The notes under the pieces: model-generated
What the model was told of the DNA's origin: nothing
Database searches by the model: none
What the model saw: the letters and a program-made list of their open reading frames with translations, nothing else
Part shown: piece after piece, positions 58,806 through 64,000 of the stretch
Position numbering within the stretch: position 1 is the first letter of the stretch
Layout of the letters: every line of letters starts with the position of its first letter
Translations under genes and position numbers: made by a program
From: Tetrapyrgos nigripes
Lineage: Eukaryota; Basidiomycota; Agaricomycetes; Agaricales; Campanellaceae
NCBI GenBank assembly: GCA_013368315.1
Contig: JAACJM010000074.1
Coordinates: 62,001 to 126,000, forward strand
DNA length: 64,000 bases
Direction: 5' to 3'

Positions 58806-59042
58806 TTAACAGCCGCAAGCTGGATTGCCGGAGCACAAGCATCTGGCTGTTAGAACAGGAAGTTAGTATTGGTCTTGATTGAGCAAGCCAAGAAGTTGGT
58901 ACTCACCAAGAAGTTGCTCGGAAGTTGCTGAGGGCGCAGGTGCAGCACTGACTTGGCAATCAGAACTTATAGATTGCATTATGAAAATTACTGCAATTGC
59001 AGCGAGAATAGGAGTACGGATGACGGATGTAGAGAACTGCAT
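58806..59042 (-). CDS. Small secreted peptide precursor with C-terminal Cys cluster
   Basis: Exon 1 is 59042-58907 and exon 2 is 58846-58806, with a 60-bp GT-AG intron; the product is 57 residues. A hydrophobic N-terminus (MQFSTSVIRT, then LAAIAVIFIM) fits a signal peptide or anchor. A short Ala/Pro/Ser stretch (AAPAPSATSE) follows, and the end is LLARCLCSGNPACGC: four Cys as CxC-x5-CxC in the last eleven residues. The intron separates the leader from the Cys tail, and the Arg before the tail could be a processing site (inference). The Cys spacing could suit two disulfides or metal binding. It does not match the MSDIN or CaaX pheromone types. Family not recognised. The start is chosen as the first Met giving a signal-like N-terminus. 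Confidence 0.5.
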
Positions 59043-59222
59043 GATGAGCGTTCGGATTAAGAGTGAGTGGAGTTTGATCAAGGAGATTTCCTCAGTGCTT
59101 TCCTGGAAGGAAATGAGATGGTCAGTAACTTGTAGAAAGTCTAGCATTGAGTGAGCCAACACACACCTCAGACGGTGGAGTAGAAGAGATTTGATGAAGA
59201 AATGGCGAGGAACGACTAGGAG

Positions 59223-59229
59223 TTATATA
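59223..59229 (-). promoter_or_regulatory. TATA-like box upstream of the small peptide gene
   Basis: TATATAA on the minus strand, 181 bp upstream of the start codon at 59042; the spacing allows a 5' leader of about 150 nt. Confidence 0.4.
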
Positions 59230-60445
59230 CCCATCCTCCCTAAGGAGAAGCTGTTACTGCTGTTCTACCGCGAATGACTCAGACCTACTCCCGTTACGGC
59301 GCAGAGCTATGCCGATGGGTATTTACACGGGCATACACGCATCACTTCCAAAGTTACATCTCGAGTTTGACTCCTAGTTCCACTACCAGTTCCGATTACA
59401 GCCCAAGATGGACGTTGAAACCCGCTACCGAGCAAAGCTGTGCATGCGACAAGATGTGGCATTGCTTCTTTGCCGACACTTTCGCAAGGCTGTGATGTCC
59501 GTGTAGTACCGTGAATCAATGTAGTACCGCGAATCAAGGTACCATTTTCCAGAAATAGAAATATCTGAGACTCTCATACGGGAGACTACTAAAATTCAGC
59601 CTGAGACGTCCAGTGTCTGTCCTGACATGCTTGGCGTGCCTGCCCGTGCCCCGGAAGAGCTGTGTGAGAGTGATATGCAACGTATGCTCTACATCAAATA
59701 GAAGATAGATGCCAAGGAGCTTGATTCTGCTCAAAGCTCACATTCGTGTCGTAGGTATTCTTATTGATGCGCTGATTTACTGATTGCATCTGGGCGCAAT
59801 GGCAATGGGTTGATTAGGTGCGATACTGTAGACGTAGTATATACATTTATAGAAGCAAGAACACTGGCACTGGCGGACCTCGCAGCACGCTCATTGGATA
59901 GCTGTTAATCTTTGACTAAAAGTACAGGGAATTCGAATCCCACCATCAGCTCAAGTCAGATTCTACACATGTAGGAATGATATTATGTCGGAGACAAAAG
60001 TAAAATGGGAGGCTGGACCTCGCTCAAGGTTTGATCGGGGTGATATGACTCATAGATATCTATCTTCCTGATGCTTGCACATCGACTCTGGAGGGTGGAT
60101 AAACCTTTTGCGCAGTTTGAGCTCTCGACATCTCCCCGCAGCTCAAGCGAGTCATTTAAATCCGTTGGTTTTCTAGGGCTGGACACTGTACCATAACAAG
60201 TACGACCGTAAACTCACATTTTCGGAACCTCGACGGTACGGTATGAGAATTTTTACGACCTTATTTTACGGGTTCACTGATCCAAGATTGCCAACCTCCT
60301 TTTGTGCCACCAAATACCTGAATGACATGTATGGTACGTCCACGCACTTTATAATGAGGCCAAAATCAGTATTGAAGGTGGAAAGCAGCTCGGTCTTACC
60401 ATTTATGGACTTCCGGCCATTCGCCGAGATTGATATGACAATTTG
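59230..60445. other. Intergenic, nothing recognised
   Basis: A tRNA-like B-box (AATTCGAATCCC, about 59930) occurs without foldable arms. No exon with family resemblance. Confidence 0.4.
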
Positions 60446-60716
60446 ACTGGGGCGAAGGGCCATCGCTTCGCGTGGCAAATTACAAGGCCCTTTCACATAG
60501 TCTAACTCAGGTTATGCAGAAGGGAGGGAGAATCGGTGGAAAGTGAGAAAGAAGGGTGTTAAGCAGACCAATTTGACACGCTAGCATGACGTTGTGGTTA
60601 TTGACGTCAACGGTCCTTCGATATGGTCCAGACCGAGTCTGGACATTCCGGTTGTTGGGAAGGGCAAAGACCTAGTCCTATTGTTTTCTCTGAGGCGCGG
60701 CCGCGCCAGAAATTAA

Positions 60717-61290
60717 TGACTAAGCTAAGTTGTTCCCACAGTCACTCAGGCCCTGACCGCGTCGTGTCCTCAAAGCTTCCTCCATACTTATACGCGTTTA
60801 TTCTCGACTACCTACCCCAGGATCTTCAAACCACATCAGAACTCGTTTCTAGTCATCTCGCCTTTAGTCTTATGGCTCTCACACCCGAATGGACCGATTC
60901 CGAAGGTCTCAATACACTCAAATCCATCATTTCTCGGCGAGTTCCTCAATGGCCCAATGGCCTTCGTGACTATCAACTCGAGAACATTCCCAGAGTCCTC
61001 TCTGGAAAGAACTTGCTACTTTTTGCTGCTACTGGTGAGGGAAAATCCAGCTTGTACATCATTCCTCTCCTTGCACATATGGAAATCCGGTCCAATCTGC
61101 ACCTGTATCCCGCATTTGTTGTACGTGAGCGACCAGTAGCAGTCGTTGTCACTCCAACTAAGGGTCTCGCCACTAGTATTGTATGTATTTGATTGACATA
61201 CAGCTGACTTTCTCACTACATACATATAGATTCATGAATGTAACGATTTCGGCCTACAAGGCCTTTCCTACTGTCATGAGAAGATCACGA
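60717..61290 (+). pseudogene. RecQ-type helicase N-terminal fragment inside the 1.6-kb element
   Basis: Exon 60717-61180, intron 61181-61229, then exon from 61230. Motifs: PQWPNGLRDYQLENIP (Q-motif region), LLLFAATGEGKSSLY (Walker A / motif I), VAVVVTPTKGLATSI (motif Ia), then IHECNDFGLQGLSYCHEKIT. The sequence stops resembling the family at about 61290, before the DEAH box, so this is a truncated copy. RecQ-like genes of this kind are abundant in Agaricomycetes and may themselves be mobile. Confidence 0.75.
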
Positions 61291-61575
61291 AAATGATTTT
61301 TTTCGATCTGATGCGTATCTGTACGATGGATAGCTATTCCGATGTTGATACATCTGTTTAACAATGTCGATGGGTTTGATATCATTCCGACCCTGAAGGA
61401 AACGGCGAACAGACTTCTTGTGAAATGATGAATGAAGATCTGCATCTTGTTTTCACCGCCGGCACCAGAAGACTAGAGAAAGAAATTTTCCGAGTGATCC
61501 AAAATCCTTGGACAAGCGTTGAAGATGCTCGTCTACAAGGCTTAGATCATCATAGAGACACTCTTGAGGTGTACC

Positions 61576-62187
61576 TCATTTTCTGCGAAGGACTGGGAGT
61601 GATGGAGCAGGAGGGAGATTGTTGAATAACACGGATTTTGATGGGATTGATGGAACAGGGCTTCCAAGTACAGATCCATCAATTGAGGTGTTTACAAGCA
61701 TTGAGGGAGTATCTGGAATTGAGACAAAGCCAGAGATAGAGGGTGTAAGGAAGGTATGGGGCACAGACATGCTGGGAAGCCTCGATACAGAAGCCGGAGA
61801 AGCGCGAGGATCAGAAGCACTTCTGCTAACGGCGTTTTGATCAATTCCCGAAATTCTATAGCCAAGACCGCGTGGACTATGGATTGGTCCAAGTTCAGAA
61901 GCATTAGGCACCTGTATTGACGGCGGGTACGGTGTAAAGCGATAGTTTGACGCGTCAGGGGGTGCAATGGGTATGTCAGGTATGTCAGCTGCTGTAAGGT
62001 ATTTGGTGGCGGTTTTTTGTGGTTTTCTTGTTCTATTTGACATATTGAATGAGGGTGGTTGGTTTGATGGACGTTCTGAGGTATTATGATGATAATAAGC
62101 AGATAGTCGGGCAGCGGGTGATGACGCTTGAGAAGTAGGGGGCCGTGGGAACGAATTAGATTGGTCATTAATTTTTGGCGCGGTCAC
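61576..62187 (-). CDS. Pro/Ser-rich hypothetical protein in the 1.6-kb element
   Basis: 203 residues from 62187, beginning in the inner inverted repeat (MTAPKINDQSNSFPRPP). A basic patch MSNRTRKPQKTATKYL is followed by Pro/Ser-rich text (SRLPSMSVPHTFLTPS, SIPSKSVLFNNLPPAPS). No known domain. It may be the N-terminus of a longer gene from the parent transposon, cut by internal deletion. Confidence 0.4.
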   Translation of the reverse strand: MTAPKINDQSNSFPRPPTSQASSPAARLSAYYHHNTSERPSNQPPSFNMSNRTRKPQKTATKYLTAADIPDIPIAPPDASNYRFTPYPPSIQVPNASELGPIHSPRGLGYRISGIDQNAVSRSASDPRASPASVSRLPSMSVPHTFLTPSISGFVSIPDTPSMLVNTSIDGSVLGSPVPSIPSKSVLFNNLPPAPSLPVLRRK

Positions 62188-62344
62188 GCCCTATAACTTA
62201 ATACCAGACTACATATATACACACGATGAGTGTCTAAGTATATATCGTCAGTCTGGATCATCGAGACTAGCAAAGACCGGCTGTGGCAACGAAAAGGGGT
62301 GGGAGTTTGAGGTTGTGGTAAAATTCTCGAGGTCGACATAAGTT

Positions 62345-62690
62345 AATTCACTGGGGCAAAGGGCCATCGCTTTGCGTGGCAAATTACGAGGCCCTTTCAC
62401 ATAGTCTAACTCAGGTTATGCAGAAAGGAGGGAGAATCAGTGGAAAGTAAGAGGGAAGAAGGGCGTTAAGCAGACCGATTTGACACGCTAGCATGACGTC
62501 GTGGTTATTGATGTCAATGGTCCTTGGATCTGAGTCTGGACATTCCGGTTGTCGGGAAGGGCAAAGACCGGCTGTGGCAACAAAAAGGGGTGGGAGTTTG
62601 AGGTCGTGGAAAAATTTTCGAGGTCGACATAAGTTAACTGGGGAAAGGTGCCACTGCTTCGCATGGCAAGGTACGAGGCCCTTTTTCCTG
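62345..62690 (+). repeat. R1 dispersed repeats, copy f (complete) and head of copy g
   Basis: Copy f runs 62347-62636, about 290 bp, tandem to copy e. Copy g starts at 62637 (ACTGGGGAAAGGTGCCACTG) and is cut off at about 62690. Confidence 0.75.
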
Positions 62691-64000
62691 TTGAGAGTAT
62701 CTACATGTGTGTTCAAGTACTAGAGGGCTTATTCAGTCAATTATCTTGTATTCTTTAGCAGATCATACTACTATTTACATGCAGATACGCAAATGGTACT
62801 CAAATGCAGTGGCGGCGACTCAGAGATTGATGAAGAGGGAAGGATAAAGTCTGGAGCAATAGAGCTAATGAAAGAAGCAAAAACATAGTGAAGCTTTAAA
62901 CCATGGTGACTACTAAGGAGCCTTCTTTGCTGGGTAAGATTTGAAGCCGTCACAATGCAGGCCATATGAGATAGATCATGGCAGTATATGAAGATAGAAA
63001 GAGAGTAGGGTTGGACATTATGATTGGGGAAAAAAGAAAAAGAAAGAAAAAGGGGAAGAAATCAAAGACTCAATGATCCAGAGTACATCACTCAGTCATA
63101 CCAATACTCATTGTTGTCTTCGACATTCCCCACTCCACTCTTGTTCTCACTCAAGGTGGGCTCCGATTGACAATTCACAAGGCCGAACATTTGTCCCCTG
63201 TAGCTTTGTAAAAGACAAGTTTATTTGACGGCAACTTTCTAAGATTCCCTGTAAAGGCGGAAGAGAGAGGCAAATTTCATGTTAATAAAAGAGGAATGTC
63301 ATTGTCACGGACTACATACCTACAAATATGATTATCTGTCAACGTGGTTGAGAATATCGCTCTCATACTCCCTGCAGTGAGTTGATGGCGACATCCAGAA
63401 CGCCACTTCTAAGAAAACTGTCAACGTCAAAAACCATTAGCGCCAGTTGCAAAAAAAAAGAAGTGAAGAAGGAAGTCCAGAAAACCGAAGAAATATGATG
63501 ACGACGCAACGTACTAGCTACACAATCACTGATACCAATACCCTGTACTCTTATAGCCGCAGCCATGTCTGAAGGCTCCCTGAACGAATAATCCGTTGTT
63601 ACACTAACTTCTCCTGATGCTGTGCCAACTATTCCGTCATCGTTTCGTTGAAAGAAGTTTTTGGCCCAGTTGCAATGGGAACTAGGAAAACTACTTCAGG
63701 GGTTTAGCTGGGTGTCGTAATGTAGCAGACAGATAGGGTAGTAAGGGAGACATTTGGCGAGATGGAAGGGGGAGTTCTCGGCACAGTGTAGCGACAACCA
63801 GTAGTGATAGCAAACTGGGTCTGCCAAGGGCTCACTTAGGTTCATCCTCGTAAATCTTCGCTTTCAACGTGTCAATAGTAGTCCAGTTTAGGTGGCCACG
63901 TTTGCTGATAGTGCATACATGAGGGCACTGTATAAAGATGACCAGGAGCCAGGAGGAGTCAGGAGGAGTCAATGAAGAATGGATGGTGATGGTTGCAGAC
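62691..64000. other. Right-edge region, no certain gene
   Basis: A minus-strand frame at 63566 (MAAAIRVQGIGISDCVAS, followed by a GTACGT donor and a later exon-like FLRSGVLDVAINSL) could be the start of a two-exon gene, but nothing in it is recognisable. A 10-bp repeat GGAGTCAGGA lies at about 63953-63972. Confidence 0.3.

Larger units (their letters stand above)
60673..62269. mobile_element. 1.6-kb DNA element with 9-bp target duplication, carrying a helicase fragment
   Basis: Flanked by GCAAAGACC at 60664-60672 and 62270-62278. The tips are TAGTC...GACTA. Strong inner inverted repeats lie at 60694-60720 and 62164-62190 (24 of 27 positions match; GGCGCGGCC... against GGCGTGACC..., ending ATTAATGAC). 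A 9-bp duplication is usual for Mutator-type elements, but no transposase is encoded, so this is a non-autonomous copy; the superfamily is an inference. Confidence 0.8.
60446..62344 (+). repeat. R1 dispersed repeat, copy e, split by a transposon
   Basis: 60446-60672 is the front part (ACTGGGGCGAAGGGCCATCG...). 62279-62344 is the rest (GGCTGTGGCAACG, GGGGTGGGAGTTTG, GAGGTCGACATAAGTTAA). The uninterrupted copy f shows the same sequence joined across GCAAAGACC. Confidence 0.8.

Noticed and set aside
59880..59960. Candidate tRNA (AATTCGAATCCC with GGATAGCTG upstream)
   Set aside because: Acceptor and anticodon stems do not pair; only the T-loop region fits.

Overview
The window looks like a piece of a mushroom-forming basidiomycete (Agaricomycetes) genome. 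Genes are split by many short GT-AG introns of about 50-65 bp. The host genes are families typical of that group (DUF6533 and DUF6534 multi-pass membrane proteins, a Chs7-like chaperone, small Cys-rich secreted proteins). The transposon families are also those found in such fungi. There is no rRNA, no convincing intact tRNA and no CRISPR. Most of the 64 kb is nested or decayed mobile DNA; few host genes remain intact. All family names are from motif recognition by eye; no search was run.

Layout: 1-4837 is an uninterrupted eight-exon Mutator-type transposase joined to a USP-like cysteine protease and a PHD finger, entering from the left edge. 7421-13850 is a complete 6.43-kb IS3EU-like DNA transposon with long terminal inverted repeats made of 20-bp arrays and a 6-bp target duplication (CACTAC). 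It carries an intact DDE transposase and two opposite-strand cargo genes (one BTB-like, one acidic with SUMO-interaction-like motifs). It sits inside a Chs7-like gene on the minus strand. Beside it (14777-17740) is a 5'-truncated Tad1-like LINE with a 16-bp target duplication.

18.1-23.6 kb is a 2.25-kb-armed palindrome with two head-to-head DUF6533 genes; a third, apparently intact copy lies at 53.7-55.8 kb, with its first exon and promoter duplicated again at 57.1-58.0 kb. A Cys-rich, probably GPI-anchored protein gene lies at 24.5-25.2 kb. 27-36.3 kb is a decayed Helitron (minus) whose helicase ORF runs directly into a USP-like protease domain, the same kind of domain as in the Mutator-like gene.

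36.4-43.5 kb holds a short-repeat family (called R1 here), a MITE, a broken DUF6534 gene and a decayed DIRS-like retroelement. 44217-44682 is a solo LTR with a 5-bp duplication. 45771-52353 is a Ty3/gypsy element with 120-bp LTRs. 58.8-59.0 kb encodes a 57-residue secreted peptide precursor ending in a tight Cys motif. 60.4-62.7 kb holds tandem R1 units, one of which is split by a 1.6-kb element with a 9-bp duplication carrying a RecQ-type helicase fragment.

The main biology here is transposon nesting, capture of ubiquitin/SUMO/BTB-type domains by unrelated transposons, and inactivation of host genes by them.
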